Assembly: GCA_001510575.1 (NCBI GenBank)
Contig: LNGK01000008.1
Span: 3,419,435 to 3,483,434 of the forward strand
Direction of reading: 5' to 3'
From: Knoxdaviesia capensis
Lineage: Eukaryota; Ascomycota; Sordariomycetes; Microascales; Gondwanamycetaceae
Length of the DNA stretch: 64,000 nt
In this document: piece by piece, positions 50,841 to 62,888 of the stretch
Layout: the number at the start of each line of letters is the position of its first letter
Position numbering within the stretch: position 1 is the first letter of the stretch
Translations under genes and position numbers: made by a program
Notes under the pieces: model-generated
The model's input: the letters and a program-made list of their open reading frames with translations, nothing else
Databases searched by the model: none
Told to the model about the DNA's origin: nothing

Positions 50841-52183
50841 GGGACCGGCGAGAGTACTTGGATTTGCGGAGGGGTGGAGGGATGGACCTTTCCCGTGGCG
50901 CCGTTGAACCTCCGGTTTGCTCTGATCACGCCGAGGGGATGCTATACTGCTTATAGCCATGATATCTATTTTTGTTACCATTGCCAGCAATACCTCTCAT
51001 ATATTAGTGGTCAGTGTAGTGGCAGAGCAGTATCACGGACTTGCCCGAGAAGAACGTAGGCAGTGACACAAGGAACAACGTTAGTGGCACAAGCATGGAG
51101 GGATTCAAGTGCTATTTTGCAATCCCGTTGTAACGGAAACTCCGAGAAAAAAGCCCCCCAAAAGAACCGACCGTGGCGATGGACGAAGAATACATAGAGG
51201 ATCTGGCGATTGCGAAGAATGTGACTCTAAGCGCCAGCTGTGTCCCGGGGTTCTTTCCTTGTGGGTGGTTATGACATATGTTCGCAGGCGACAGACAAGG
51301 TGAGGGAGCCTTTGCCTGGAGGGCAAAAACAGGTAAAGCGCTCTCTGCTCACACGTTGGACGCTGGCATCGCCGCCCTCCAAGCACCAGGAAAAAGAGAA
51401 TGGCACTGCATCACGGGGAACGGAACTCGGCTAGTCATCCAGTGTGTGTGACACGCTTCGGCTGTTCTCGCCGGAGACTCAAAAAAGCGTGGTGGCACAA
51501 GTGACACCAGAATTTTATCTGCACGTTATGCTCGGACGGCTGGAGGCGAACTCTCGGGCTTTTCCTGGGTCAGGTTGCTACTATACGAGAGTGGATTATG
51601 GGGGGACTGACCAGGTGCCAAAGAAAAAAAAAGAAAAGAAATTCTAAAAATACCCGGTGATAATGATTGACTCCTTGACACTACTCTGGCTCTAAGCATA
51701 CGAGCGGGACGGCCAGAGTAGTGGGTGTCTGCCAATTAATGACGAGGCGGGAGGAACGGCGGCAATACGAAGGAAAGGAAGAATCTTCGAGCGTTATTCC
51801 GCCGCACCTGTATCGAGACCGAGTGAGCGAATATGGAGCGCTCCTGCGAAGTGGCCCTATACCGGAAAAGCCCAGCAGCTTCTGGCATCGCCCCACACAA
51901 GGAGGGTAGACACTGGAGAAATCACGATATCAAATCAAGGGCCCAAGAAAGGAAAAGCACCGCTGGATGAAGTCACGATACCAAGAGTAGACAGCGAAGC
52001 GAATGGGACAACACAAATTCGTGGCGCAGTTCGGGGACCTGAGACAATTTTTTTTCTTTCGGTTTCTACCACGGCAACTCCCGGAAGAAGGCGAAAGGGT
52101 GACTGAAGCTGGAAGAAAGGAAGAAGGGAACCAGAGACAATTCTCGAGGACTCTGTACAGGATGTGTTTGTTGTTCATAGGTG

Positions 52184-52233
<50 letters not shown>

Positions 52234-55145
52234 CTACGGAGTAGGTGATCGGAAGAAGACTGCCTGCTTTTTGAAACCTGCCCCCTTTTAGAATGTCTCG
52301 CAGTCCTCTCCCCTCCAATAGACGCATTTCCGGCACATGCATCCCAAGGGAGGTCTGGTCTGATGGAAAGGAGGGAGGGCGGCCCAAAAGGAGAGGGAGA
52401 TCCGACATTGGCGCGTGCCGACTGGCAGAGGGATCATCCGCGGGTTCGCGCGGCTGAGCCGAAACGGAGAGTTAAAACAGAGTGACTTCATGCATGTCAC
52501 AACATAGACTAAGGCACGCTGAATGTCGGTAGGTGTGGTGACTGACGATACAAAGAAGGATCACCGGCAAACAACAAACACGGGCGACAATCAGCCCAAG
52601 GGGAACTGAGAGCGGACAAGGCAAAGAACACGCCGAGATGCCGCCCGACTTTGCTTTGTGCTGGTTCGTGGCAGAGATCAGCTCGGGCAGTTTAATTTTG
52701 TTTGCTGGGCGGCGAGAGAAGAACCGCCGAAGGTTTGAACCCAAACAATATACCGGGGAAGGTTCGATATCAAAGTCAAAGCCAGCTCGTTGGCGATGTT
52801 TCCATCCATGTTCCCTCCCCCCCAATCCCTGGCGGCACCAAGTCTGCATGACGGGGCACATACTAAGGCATTCTGATATGTTCTTCAACACAGGAGAACC
52901 ATCCATCCTCCTAGATTCGTCTACGGCATTTGCGAAAAAAAAAAAAACCGACGAGAAGAGAAGCTGCTGCGCCACGAAGCTTGGAGAAACAGAAGCTTTA
53001 TGCTCCTTCAAAGCTTAGATTTGATTGGCGCACACATGCATTGTTCTGGAGGGTTTCGCCAGCCCTTCCTTTTCTTGACTTTTACTTCAGAGCCCGTCTA
53101 TGGCCGAGAAACGAGGAACAAAACAGGGCGTTGGTGTTGGTGGGGCACGGCACACGGCGAATGAACGTCGGGGGTTTCTTGATGTCGTTGACCCTTACGT
53201 GTGCGTGTAAGTCGTGGGAGGGAGGCAGACAACCGAGACACACACACACACACACACACACAAACGAGCGAGACGCGCGAACTCCTCGCCACAGGTGTTT
53301 TCGCAGTGGTTGGCTTCCTACAAACGATGAGCTCCTTCTGCCATCTCCCCCTTTCAGTGCATAAAGGGGGTCGGTCTGGAGGAGGCCTGGGCTCTTGGGC
53401 ACTTTCTTTCCCCTGGATTTTTCCGTGATATGCTCGAACCGTGCGACAATATAGCGAAAGCCACCTCCACCTTGATAATATGTACGGTATAGAGGCATCG
53501 CCAGCCGCCCAAGGGATGGTTGGCTGTCTTTATTAAGATTAAGTGCCAATGCTGAATATATTGCGGACTCAATCAAAGGACGCACAATATGCATACAGTG
53601 TGGCGCCGGCCGTACAGGAGGGCGGTTGATATACTGCTGGATCGGCCTGATGGAGAGAAATATATTGCGATGCAGTCATGATGCAGCTCAGGATACACTT
53701 CAAAGTTGTAGTACTACATGTACTGTCGAATGCTCTGCATACGAGTGGGGGGGGTTGATTGAGGGCTGGTGGCACAGCATATGCTCAGGACTGACATACG
53801 ACAGACAGTGCATCTGTAACGTTCCTTTAATATGCTGCCTCCCTCCCGTTGGTTACGCCTTCACGTTGAACAAATCCCCTGAATTATTTGGGGAGGGTGG
53901 TCTTTTTCCCTGCCTTTTTCGTTTGTGAGACTGGAATGCGTCGGTGGTTTCTTGGTATGCGCGGCCGGGAATAGCAAACACGGCGAAGGTCCCTGGACTC
54001 GGGCATATACCCAAGCCCACGGGGTTTAGCGAAGGACTTCTCCAACAAGGCTCGAGACAACCCAAGAAGAAAAGAAGAACGAGAAAGAGAAGAAGCCAAA
54101 CGCGTGTCTGTCCAGCTATGATGCGGTGGTATTCTCTCGCTATCACCAGATGCTGTTCTGTCTGTCGAGTTTGTACCAGACCACTTTCTGCTGCATCACA
54201 CGCATTCCACGCCAGAAAATATACGCTTCCACGTCGAAAACCAAAAACGAAAACCAAACACAAAAAAAAAAAACCACATCGACAGAGCCAGCACCGTACG
54301 ATTTAGGGACGACAAAAGCCTGTTCCCATAGATGGGTTGGGTGGGTCTCCACAGTGTAGAGAAATAACAGCAGTTTACGGTGTTTTCGAGACCGACCAGG
54401 GGAAATACGACACTATTGGCAGCCACCGAATGGCATCTGGCCATAAGCCGGGGGGGAACTTCACTTCCATTTGGCCTTCGTCCATCAACCACGTCCTTCT
54501 CTTCCTGCCCCATGAACCATGACAACAGAAATACGATATAATGGATTGCTTTCTTCATGCCGTTGCCAAGGAACATCTCTCATCCGTGGTGGCCGTCCCC
54601 GCAGTTCGAGACAAGCCAGGCTGCTCCTCTTTTCTTGGGAAGGTCTTGGTGTAGGCGGAAAATGCTGGAGAGGTACGCATTCTGGCAGGAGATGATCCCT
54701 CCTTGGTATTACGCAAACTGGACTGATGTCACCGGGGAGAGGAAAAAGAATGTTTCCATGCCCAGGTCGCGAAGGACACCGCCAAGTGACGGCCTAACCT
54801 GTCGTAATTTGCCTTAGCTGGCTTGGAGGCCGAAGCTGATCATTTTCGACAACAACCATCATATCATCCGGGCGTATATGTATTGAAAGAGAAGACAACC
54901 GAGGAGGAGGTGACACGGAGACATAACACACAATGTGTAAAATTTTGATTTGCTGGCATTATCGACAGGAGATTCGTATGTACTGTACTGTTCTGTACTG
55001 TATATCCGTAATTCCGTAATGTCGGATTCCCCCTGGCGCAGTTCAAGTTGTTGTTTGCTCTGATCTTCTGACACGTTTCTCGTATTAGGTGGGCAAGCCT
55101 CTTCATTTCCGAGCTAGCGACGCCGATTATTCTCCTTTTTTTGGG
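50841..55145. other. gene desert
   Basis: No supported gene. The plus strand is rather purine-rich in 51.1-54.3 kb, and long frames there are compositionally random. It contains (CA)12 at 53239-53262, the GA tract listed separately and a TGTACTGTACTG array at 54980-55002. Confidence 0.45.
52186..52230. repeat. (GA)22 microsatellite
   Basis: A 45-nt uninterrupted GA repeat. Confidence 0.95.
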
Positions 55146-55214
55146 NNNNNNNNNNNNNNNNNNNNNNNNNNNNNNNNNNNNNNNNNNNNNNNNNNNNNNN
55201 NNNNNNNNNNNNNN
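55146..55214. other. assembly gap (69 N)
   Basis: The run of N is flanked by TTTTTTTTGGG on the left and GGGGGGGG on the right, so a homopolymer G tract probably broke the assembly. The real size is unknown. Confidence 0.98.
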
Positions 55215-55462
55215 GGGGGGGGGAAAGACCAGGGGTTTTCTCTTTCCCGCTTGGACAGAGGTTTAAAAATACCACGGAGTGCAAGAATGGGGAATGGGAA
55301 CGAGAGGCCCTCCAATCGGCACAGCCACATCCCACTTCATGACTGGTGATCCTTAAGGAGCATGAGGACTGTCCATACAGGTATGAACATCCACTGCCAC
55401 GGATATAGGCAGATGCGACTTTGCCAATCCTCTGAAACACGCCACCTGAGAAGGATAAACAA

Positions 55463-55544
55463 CTCTCTCTCTCTCTCTCTTTTTTTTTTTGTTTTTTTTT
55501 TTGTTTTTGCTTTTTTTTTTTAAGTGTGTGTGTGTGTGTGTGTG
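55463..55544. repeat. compound CT / T / GT tract
   Basis: About nine CT units are followed by T-runs broken by single G or C and then about ten GT units. It is low-complexity, with the pyrimidine part followed by TGTGCAGG. Confidence 0.9.
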
Positions 55545-55992
55545 CAGGTGTTACGTTAGTCAACGGGGGAGGCGCTCATCAAAAAAAGAATGCGGTGGAA
55601 CTGGTGGCAATCCCGAACAAGTCAAAGGAACATCGTGGAACACCCGAATTCCAGTTCTTCCAGTTGGTGCGAATCGGGCTTCTGCAGGCAATTGCTGTTG
55701 TCAGTTTGTCATACCACCACCGCCGCCGCCGCCGTCATCAGTGTGGCCATGTCAGAATATTGTATCGCAGGTTTCTCTCCAGGGTTTCTCTTCCACCCAT
55801 ATTGTGTAATCCAGCGGCTGTAGTTATCTTTATCTTTCATGTCGGGTGCCGGATGGATTTCCCTGAATGGGGTGCGCTAATGCCATCTGGATATGGCTGC
55901 TGCAGGTACCAGAACCCACCGCCGCCGCCTCTTTTGTGCGGCCAGCCGAGCGAGTTTGCTGGGTTTGATAGGGCCGTCTTGCGGGTTTAACG

Positions 55993-56015
55993 ACTGTACA
56001 GTACTGTACTGTACA
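55993..56015. repeat. iterated ACTGTACAGTACTGTAC array
   Basis: Overlapping copies of TACAGTAC (55997-56004) and GTACTGTA (56001-56008 and 56006-56013) form a 23-bp self-complementary array, the densest site of this word in the window. Confidence 0.8.
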
Positions 56016-56799
56016 CACCAACAAGCTGTAGGCTGACATACAGACCGCACTTTTTTTGTTCTCCGGAGACTTGTGCGTGTTGGGCGGCGGCGGGCTGCTG
56101 CTCGGCTACAGGCCTGCACGTTTCGTGTCCGTGAGAGTGTGCCTAATTTCAGGGCGACAGATTTAGCGTGGTGTGTGCACTAATCCTCACCAGCCTCTAG
56201 GCTGTTTGACGAGAGGGAAAGGCTTTTCTTGGTGCCGGAAATTTCGGAGCCGCGTCGTCACGTTCCTTGCTATGTTACTAACAGTGAAGGATGTTTTTTT
56301 TTTTTTTTTGTTTGTTTCTTCGCAGGGACCCGGCTCTCCTGAATCACCCAGATATAACGCCAGTTACAAACAGCAAGCGTTGCTCCTTCCACACACACAC
56401 ACCCTCGGTCCTTTGAGCGAGGAGGTGCAAACAAATATGGCGCCCACCGCCCCTTCCTTCGTTTTTCGGCGGCGGCGGCGGCGGCGGTGGTGGTGGCCAT
56501 GTTTGTACTGTAGAGATTCTATCTTTAGCCACGGCCGGGCCTAACCCTACGTGTGAGCAAAAGGACATACTGACATAGCCGCCATTTTCTGGGTCCCCTC
56601 ACGGGATTCCCTTGCAGACAGAAGATGGAGGATGGATGGCCCCCTGTAGCAACTAACCTGGGAGAGGCGCACGATACGAGGCTGTCTTTTGTTCCTCCAC
56701 TACCGGCGCCCCATACAATCTGTACCTGGCACCGCTCACCCCGTCCAGTGCATATTGCATCGATCCCCGATCTGCCCCCAAATACGAACTTTTTATTCT

Positions 56800-57382
56800 C
56801 CTATCCCGTATTGCGAGGATGCAATAGCTGCCCAGAACTGCATTTTTTCTTCTTATTTATTCACCTCGTCCGCTTCTTTGTTCCTTCTTTCCCTCGCACC
56901 CATTCCTCTTTCCTTCCTCTCTCCACTTCCCATCTCCATTTCCGTGGAAACAATCAACTCCCCCTCCTCTTTTCTTCTTTTTTTCCCCTTACTGTTCGTC
57001 TTTTCCTTTTTTCTTTTTCTGTTTTAATCTACAGCCACTCGTTTTCAGCCAGTCATTACGCCGACCACTCTTTAATTTTTCTAGCTTCCGTGGAACCGTC
57101 TGTATTCTTTTCCTCCCCGGTTTTGCCAACACGCCAGCTTCGGTCTATTACTACACCACCACACATTCGCTTAATATAATAAATATAACCTCTCGAACTT
57201 CCACCCGGTTTCTTCGAACTCTTTCGTTTTTTATCTTTTTCTTTTCTTTTTTCCTGACATACCTTAATACCCCTCTAATAATATTTACCTTCGCGGCTTT
57301 ATTGCCCTCTTTCCCCAGCACCACCATACCCGGTTCTCTTCACACACACTACCTCACACCCTATCGCGCGCGCTCTTACACC
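56800..57382 (+). promoter_or_regulatory. CT-rich leader of the Crh gene
   Basis: About 580 nt of strongly C/T-rich plus-strand sequence end at the ATG at 57383. The pattern matches the leaders of the other plus-strand genes. Confidence 0.45.
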
Positions 57383-58984
57383 ATGCACGCCATGAAGGTT
57401 TCTTCGGCCCTGGCCGCTCTGATGGCCTCGACCTTGGTGTCTGCTCAGACCTACACCGAGTGCGATCCTACAAAGAAGGGTATGTTTTTCTGGCCGTCTC
57501 TTGGACTGGCGGGCTCTTCATGCTTTTCCAGATCGCATCTTCCGTCGATCTTGGCGCATGATTTTCCAAATTTCCGGTGGTATATCATAAGCACCCAACT
57601 TCTAACACGGCTGTTCTGCTGCTTCTCTCTAGACTGCGACCCCGACCCGGCTCTTGGCGGCAGCATCTCCATTGACTTCACCCAGGGCCAGAACAGCTTC
57701 TTCAAGGACCTCTCCGGCACCGCCGTGACCTACGACAAGACCAACGGCGCCGTCTTCGCCATCTACAACGAGGACCAGGCCCCCACCATCGCCAGCCCCG
57801 AGTACATCTTCTTCGGTCGTCTCGAAGTTGAGGTGATGGCCGCCCCCGGTGCCGGTATCGTTACCAGCGCCGTGCTGCAGTCCGACGACTTGGACGAGAT
57901 CGATTGGGAGTGGGTTGGTGGCTCGCCCGACAGCGTCCAGAGCAACTACTTTAGCAAAGGGTAAGCCTTTTCTTCTTCTCTTTTCTCGCGCACCATCTCG
58001 TGATGTGGCTGTCTCCCTTCTTCCCCCACCTCCTGGGTTTCTGACTCAGAGACCGCTCCGTTCCGGAGGGAGGCGTAGGAATGTGAGACAGACAACATGG
58101 CCGTGTTCTCTATCAGCCTTTTCATCCACATTCACTGACATGTCCTTTTCTGCAGTGACACTACCACTTACGATCGTGGCGCTTTCCACAACGTGGCTGC
58201 GTCGACCTCGACCTTCCACACCTACGTCGTCGACTGGACCAAGGAGCGCATCGAGTGGATTATCGATGGCGCTGTTGTGTAAGTCACTCAAACATACAAC
58301 CAGGATCTCTGCATATATTCTTCCAGAGGTCTAACATTTTCCCCTTCTTCTAGCCGCACCCTGACCTACGACGACGCCAAGGGCGGAACCACCTACCCCC
58401 AGACTCCCATGCAGGTCAAGCTCGGAACCTGGGTTGCCGGCAAGAAGGACGCTCCCGAGGGCACCGTTGAGTGGGGTGGTGGCTACGCCAACTTCGACAA
58501 CACCCCGATCAACGGTTTCTACCGCCGCGTGGTTGTGACCGACTACATGGGTGGCGCCAGCGCTGCCAAGCAGTACGTCTACGGCGACCGCTCCGGCACC
58601 TGGCAGAGCATCATCATCGACGCCGAGAACGGCGGCGTTGACCCCAGCAACACCGACACCCCGGGCCCGCTCCCCACCTTCGGCGGCAACCCGCAGTCGA
58701 CCGATTCGTCGTCCAGCAGCAGCACCAGCGCATCTAAGACCCAGTCGTCGTCGTCGTCGACCGAGACCCCCACTACCTTCAGCACCACCACCACTGTCGC
58801 TGCCCCCTCGTCCACCACCGACTCTACCCCCACCGTCGAGCCCGAGACCACCGATGCCTCGCCCACCTCGTCGAGCTCGCCCACCACCACACCCGACACC
58901 CCTGACGCTGCCGGCCGCACCACCATCGCTTCTGCTGGTGCCTTGCTCGCCGCCGTTGCCCTGGCCATGAACCTCTTCTTCTAA
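57383..58984 (+). CDS. Crh-type GH16 chitin-glucan transglycosidase, GPI-anchored
   Basis: Four exons: 57383-57479, 57633-57960, 58156-58278 and 58354-58984. Introns are 57480-57632, 57961-58155 and 58279-58353, all GT-AG, and the joins preserve frame and family sequence. The product is 392 aa. A signal peptide (MKVSSALAALMASTLVSA) leads into CDPTKKDCDPDPALGG and the GH16 beta-jelly-roll. The catalytic signature DEIDWEWVG places nucleophile, assisting acid and general acid/base at E121, D123 and E125. A Ser/Thr-rich stretch from about 280 ends in a hydrophobic tail (GALLAAVALAMNLFF), typical of GPI attachment. Family members (Crh1, Utr2) cross-link chitin to beta-1,6/1,3-glucan in the cell wall. 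No CBM18 module is present. A second in-frame ATG at 57392 is also possible as the start. Confidence 0.93.
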
Positions 58985-60223
58985 GCTGCTTAGTAGAGAG
59001 GTGATTTGCTACGGGGACGAACATAATGTCTGGGGATGGGGTTGATGAGCGAGAGTTATTTGACAAAGGAAGAAAGAAAAGACAACTTAACTTAATACAT
59101 GTGTTTTTAATGGGCCATCTTCCGGAGCATTTTCATCTTCATTTTCATTCAAAAAGATTTCCTTTTCCTTTTCGGGCTTCCCATCGAAATGTATGGGGGG
59201 GGCCTTCACAAACTAGCATTTGGACACCTGGGGATCTTGGTTTTTTTCTTTCTTTTTTTTTTGCTTTTCTTTTCCTATCAGGGTTCTTTGGATTTGGTGT
59301 CGGACAATCGTGTAACTTAGCTATTTTTCATTTTTATTTGCGTCTACTGGGTCGTCGATTAATGCATGTTCGGGGTAAGCGAGCTCTTGCTCCTCCGGAC
59401 AAGAATTTCTTCTAAAAGCATCAGCGGGAGTTTTGTTTGTTCTTGTGATTGTGAATGCTTCTGTCTTTTTCGTTAGCTTTGGTTGGCATTGCTTAGTGTG
59501 CCTAATTTGTTAGCGAGAGCATAGTCCAGTCGGTTAGGGCCTTAATACAAAAGTTCAGCGACTCGGCATGATACTTTCAGTCTCTGAGATCCCGTGCAAC
59601 AAGGTGGCCATCCATATATATCGTATGTATGCATCATGAGCCCGGACAGAGCGCAGTTGATAGGAGTCCAGGTTAAAAATGGCATCATTAGGGTTACTTC
59701 AGGTTTGAACTGTGAACCCTGTGTCTCGGTCTTCTGTCTTCCATTTTCCAGACCCCTTCCATTAATCCATTTCTATCACCAATTCAACAGAACTTACTCT
59801 CTCATGTGAAGAAGAAGGAAAGACAAGCCCTCCTTCCTTCCATCTTCACACAGTACTTCGCACACCGGGTCCTGCCAAGTCCGGCCTGCACAGTGAGGTT
59901 GACAGTGCGGAAACTGTAGTGTCTGCAACCTGGGAACTTTGCCGATGTAACCTCAGATCTAAAGTGAACTTTGATTTTTGCATTCATCATCAACATTGTC
60001 CAAGGCACCGAGTCATTTGGGCTCCTGGAATCTCCAGATTTAGTGTTCTGTTTTGATGCATAAAAGTGGTCTCGAGATCCCGGAGTCGATTCTGTGCCGT
60101 TGAAATATCTCGTACCATGCCCAAATTCTGTCTTATCCAGGCAATTGATCAGCTCGAAAGTGCCTTGCGATTCCACTCGCGCGATTCAACCCGCTGTGGA
60201 GATCTAACACCCCCGAAAAGAAC
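58985..60223. other. intergenic, Crh to sirtuin
   Basis: T-rich 3' flank, then AT-rich sequence. A tRNA-like A-box region at about 59518-59545 is discussed in the findings. No gene is supported. Confidence 0.45.
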
Positions 60224-60902
60224 ATGCCGCCATACAACGACGTCGGCCTGTTCCACAAGGCCCTTGCGCAGAGCCGGCGCATCCTGGTGTGCTGCGGCGC
60301 GGGCCTGTCGGCGCCGTCGGGCCTGCCGACGTTCCGAAGCTCGGCGAGCCAGCGCGCGACCGCCGCCACGGACGACATGCGCGGCGTGGTGCTGTGGCGC
60401 AACTTCGACCCCATGAGCCTGGCCACGCCGGTCGGGTTTGCGCGCGACCCGGGGCTCGTGTGGCTGTTATACGGGTTCCGCCGGCACATGCTGATGAAGG
60501 CGCAGCCGTCGGCCGGGCACCTCGCGCTGGCGGCGCTGGCGTCGAGGCGGCGGGATGTGTTGACGGTGTCGCAGAATGTGGATGGTGAGTGGCCCTTGTA
60601 TATATATGTCTGTCTAGCGGCTTTTCGGGGCGGGGAAAGGGGGTTGTATGCTTGAGTTTGACGCGCGTATTTGCAGCACTCGCTCGTATGTTCCTTTTCT
60701 AGCCGTGACTCTAGACCTCCTCCAACGTGCCAAGTACCCCGAAGACCAGCTCCTGCTGGTCCACGGCCACCTGTACGACATCAAGTGCTCCGAGTCGGAC
60801 TGCGACCACGTCGAGCGCATCGCCTCCGACCCGCTGTGGCCGATCCTGGCCGAAGCGTCCGAGGACCCCGCACACACACACACATGTTTCCGAGTCAAAT
60901 AA
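60224..60902 (+). pseudogene. truncated Sir2-family (SIRT5-like) deacylase gene
   Basis: Exons 60224-60584 and 60703-60902 join across 60585-60702 (GTGAGT..CTAG, phase 1) to give 186 aa. The NAD-binding signature GAGLSAPSGLPTFR (residues 25-38), QNVD (117-120) and the catalytic His (H141 in LVHGHLYD) are all present. Y83 and R86 in VWLLYGFRRH align with the Tyr/Arg pair that makes SIRT5 accept succinyl or malonyl lysine. Sirtuins of this class run to about 270-310 aa; here the frame reads into a (CA)n run and stops after C149 and C154. The second Cys pair and the whole second half of the Rossmann fold are missing. No continuation is visible in the 130 bp before the converging P450. An alternative acceptor at about 60676 breaks the family match. 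I judge it a deleted remnant. Confidence 0.7.
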
Positions 60903-61029
60903 TAGAACAGTTCATAACCTCATTGCCAGCTACCTCGCTAATAAAGAACCTAGAAACACTGACCATAGCCATAATAAGATCTATACTATACTCTGAAAAT
61001 CCCGACATTACCCTCCGTATCGTATCCTC

Positions 61030-62888
61030 TCACATCGGCTTCTCCCTACGCCGAATCTCGATCGTCGCTCCGACCGGCGGAACCTACATATCAGTCGTTA
61101 GCACACCAGAGCCACAGTTGGATAAAGAGAAGAAGAAACAGGGAATCGACTTACTGCGGTCTGGCCAAACCACGACATCGGCGGCCGCTTCTGCCCCAAC
61201 TTCACATCATAGTTGAGCAACAGATGCGCAAGAGCCATCTTGAGCTCCTGCGCTACAAAGAACCGCCCCGGACACGCATGCCGCCCGTGCCCGAACGCCA
61301 GATGCGAGTCGCTAGTCGTGACCATCCCCAGTCTGCGCATCCGCAGCGCCTCTTCCGCGGTCTTCTCACCCGCGGGGCGCGCCTCAAACTCCTCGCGCAC
61401 GCGCGAATACCGGAACGCATCGTACCGCATTGGATCGGCATAGCGGTCTCCGTCGTGGTGCACCTTGAGCGTCAGAGACAGCATGGCGCCGTACGGCGCG
61501 TGCCAGCCCTCGGCGGCATTCGTCAGGCCGCTGCGCCGCGCCACGCGCCGCTCGACAATCACCGCGGAGAATATGCTCAGTCGCTGGCTCTCGCGGATCG
61601 CGCTGTCCAGCCGCACCAGCCGCGCCATCGACGCCTTGGTCCACGCGAACGGCGCCGTCGGATCGGCCTGCTTCGCGTGCTCTTCCTCGCGCACCCGCAC
61701 GATCTCCTCCCGCAGTGCCTCGATACTCTCGGCTGCGTCGTCTGAGCAGAACAGGTCCAACACAAAGCTGTGGAAGGTTAGTACCGTAGTATGCAGCGCT
61801 GCAAACTCGATCGGGAGTAGCCTCTTGCTGATTAGCGTCGGGTCCAGTTCCTCCGGCTCTCCCTCCGAGATGGCCATCCGCACCGTCCACGTGATGAAAT
61901 CTTCCGGCTCGACCCAGTCAGCGTACGCCGGGTCGCCGGCGGCCTTGCGTGCCAAGTCGTGAAGGCGTTTCTTGATGACCGGGATAGTGTGCTTCGTGGA
62001 CCGGCTCCAGTGCAGCCAGTTAGGGATGGCAAGGAGCGGGCCGATGATAGGGTGCAGGATCTTCGGGACCGCGCTGAGCAGGAAGCAGTTGGCGACCGCG
62101 GCATCGGTGAACGCCGAGAAGTTCTGTAACAGGGCCTCGTTGCGCGCCAGCTCCTCGCCCAGGAGCATTCGGTTCGTCGCGGCGGGCACCACCTGCATCC
62201 ACGCGTCCCACACCTTCACCGTCGCCCAGCCGTCCGGACCCGGCACGGCCCCGCCAAACGCGCGGTCGACTCCGGCGGTTACGGTGTCCTGCAGGCCGGC
62301 GGTGATCGAGGCCAGGTTTCGCGCTAGGAAGCGGTGGATGACGCGCGCGTGCCAGTGGTCTCCGGCTACGCGCGACGACAGGAAGTTGTAGTTCAGAAAT
62401 AGAACCAGATCGTGGGCCTGGATGGTCGAGAGGACGTCATCCGGCTGGTCCATCATCCACGCTGTTTGCTCGGGAGGAATGATGATGTCGGCGGGCCGGT
62501 TTGCAGCCGATGGAACAACAAACGCTTTTCCATTGCTTGTGTACTATTTGGAGAAACAAGGGAAAGCGAGAGACGAACTGGGTTAGATCGTGGTCAAGAT
62601 ACCAGGCCAGCCAGACCCTAACCCTAAGCACATGCCATTATCGTGCTGATCAATTCTCACCTTGCTGTAGCCCTCCTGCACCCACTCAGTGTAGTGCATG
62701 GCATAGCCGAGAAAGTTTTTAAACGACGACAAAAACCCGACATTCCCGAGGTGGGGCATGTTCTTAGGATACGACGGCTTCGACACGACATCGAGGATAT
62801 AAAGGCCGATCCAGAGAGCGGTAGAAGTGAAGACGAGGCGACTTATCGTCACCCACTCTAGGATGAGATGGCTGTAGTTAGCAGCCAT
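61030..62888 (-). CDS. cytochrome P450 monooxygenase, fungal ent-kaurene-oxidase-like group
   Basis: Minus-strand exons: 62888-62661, 62543-61155 and 61083-61030. The introns are 62544-62660 (GTGAGA..ATAG) and 61084-61154 (GTAAGT, GCTAACGAC branch, GTAG), both phase 0, giving 556 aa. An N-terminal membrane anchor (about 8-33) places it in the ER. The I-helix reads FAALHTT (323-329). ExxR is E394-S-Q-R397, the PERF-like motif is DAFRYSR, and the heme loop AFGHGRHACPG has ligand C500. The C-terminus closes with SWFGQTAVPPVGATIEIRRR once the last intron is removed. FAA(I/L)HTT and this heme loop are typical of the fungal group that includes gibberellin and indole-diterpene P450s; the substrate here is unknown. 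No cluster partners are visible. Confidence 0.9.
62615..62627. repeat. telomere-like island inside P450 intron 1, ACCCTAACCCTAA
   Basis: Thirteen perfect bases of telomere-type repeat within the 117-nt intron 62544-62660. The splice sites are unaffected. Confidence 0.8.

Larger units (their letters stand above)
55215..56800. other. intergenic, rich in simple repeats
   Basis: No gene is supported. CT, T and GT tracts lie at 55463-55544. A TGTACAGTACTGTACTGTAC array lies at 55993-56015. A (GGC)n patch at 56467-56489 and a telomere-like CCTAACCCTA at 56540-56549 follow. From about 56800 the Crh leader starts. Confidence 0.45.

Noticed and set aside
52472..53011. 179-codon minus-strand open frame
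   Set aside because: Composition is random with scattered Cys and His, and no family or splice pattern supports it.
60670..60702. Alternative acceptor (TTGCAG) for the sirtuin intron
   Set aside because: Using it breaks the frame into the conserved PEDQLLLVHGHLYD block; the CTAG acceptor at 60702 restores it.
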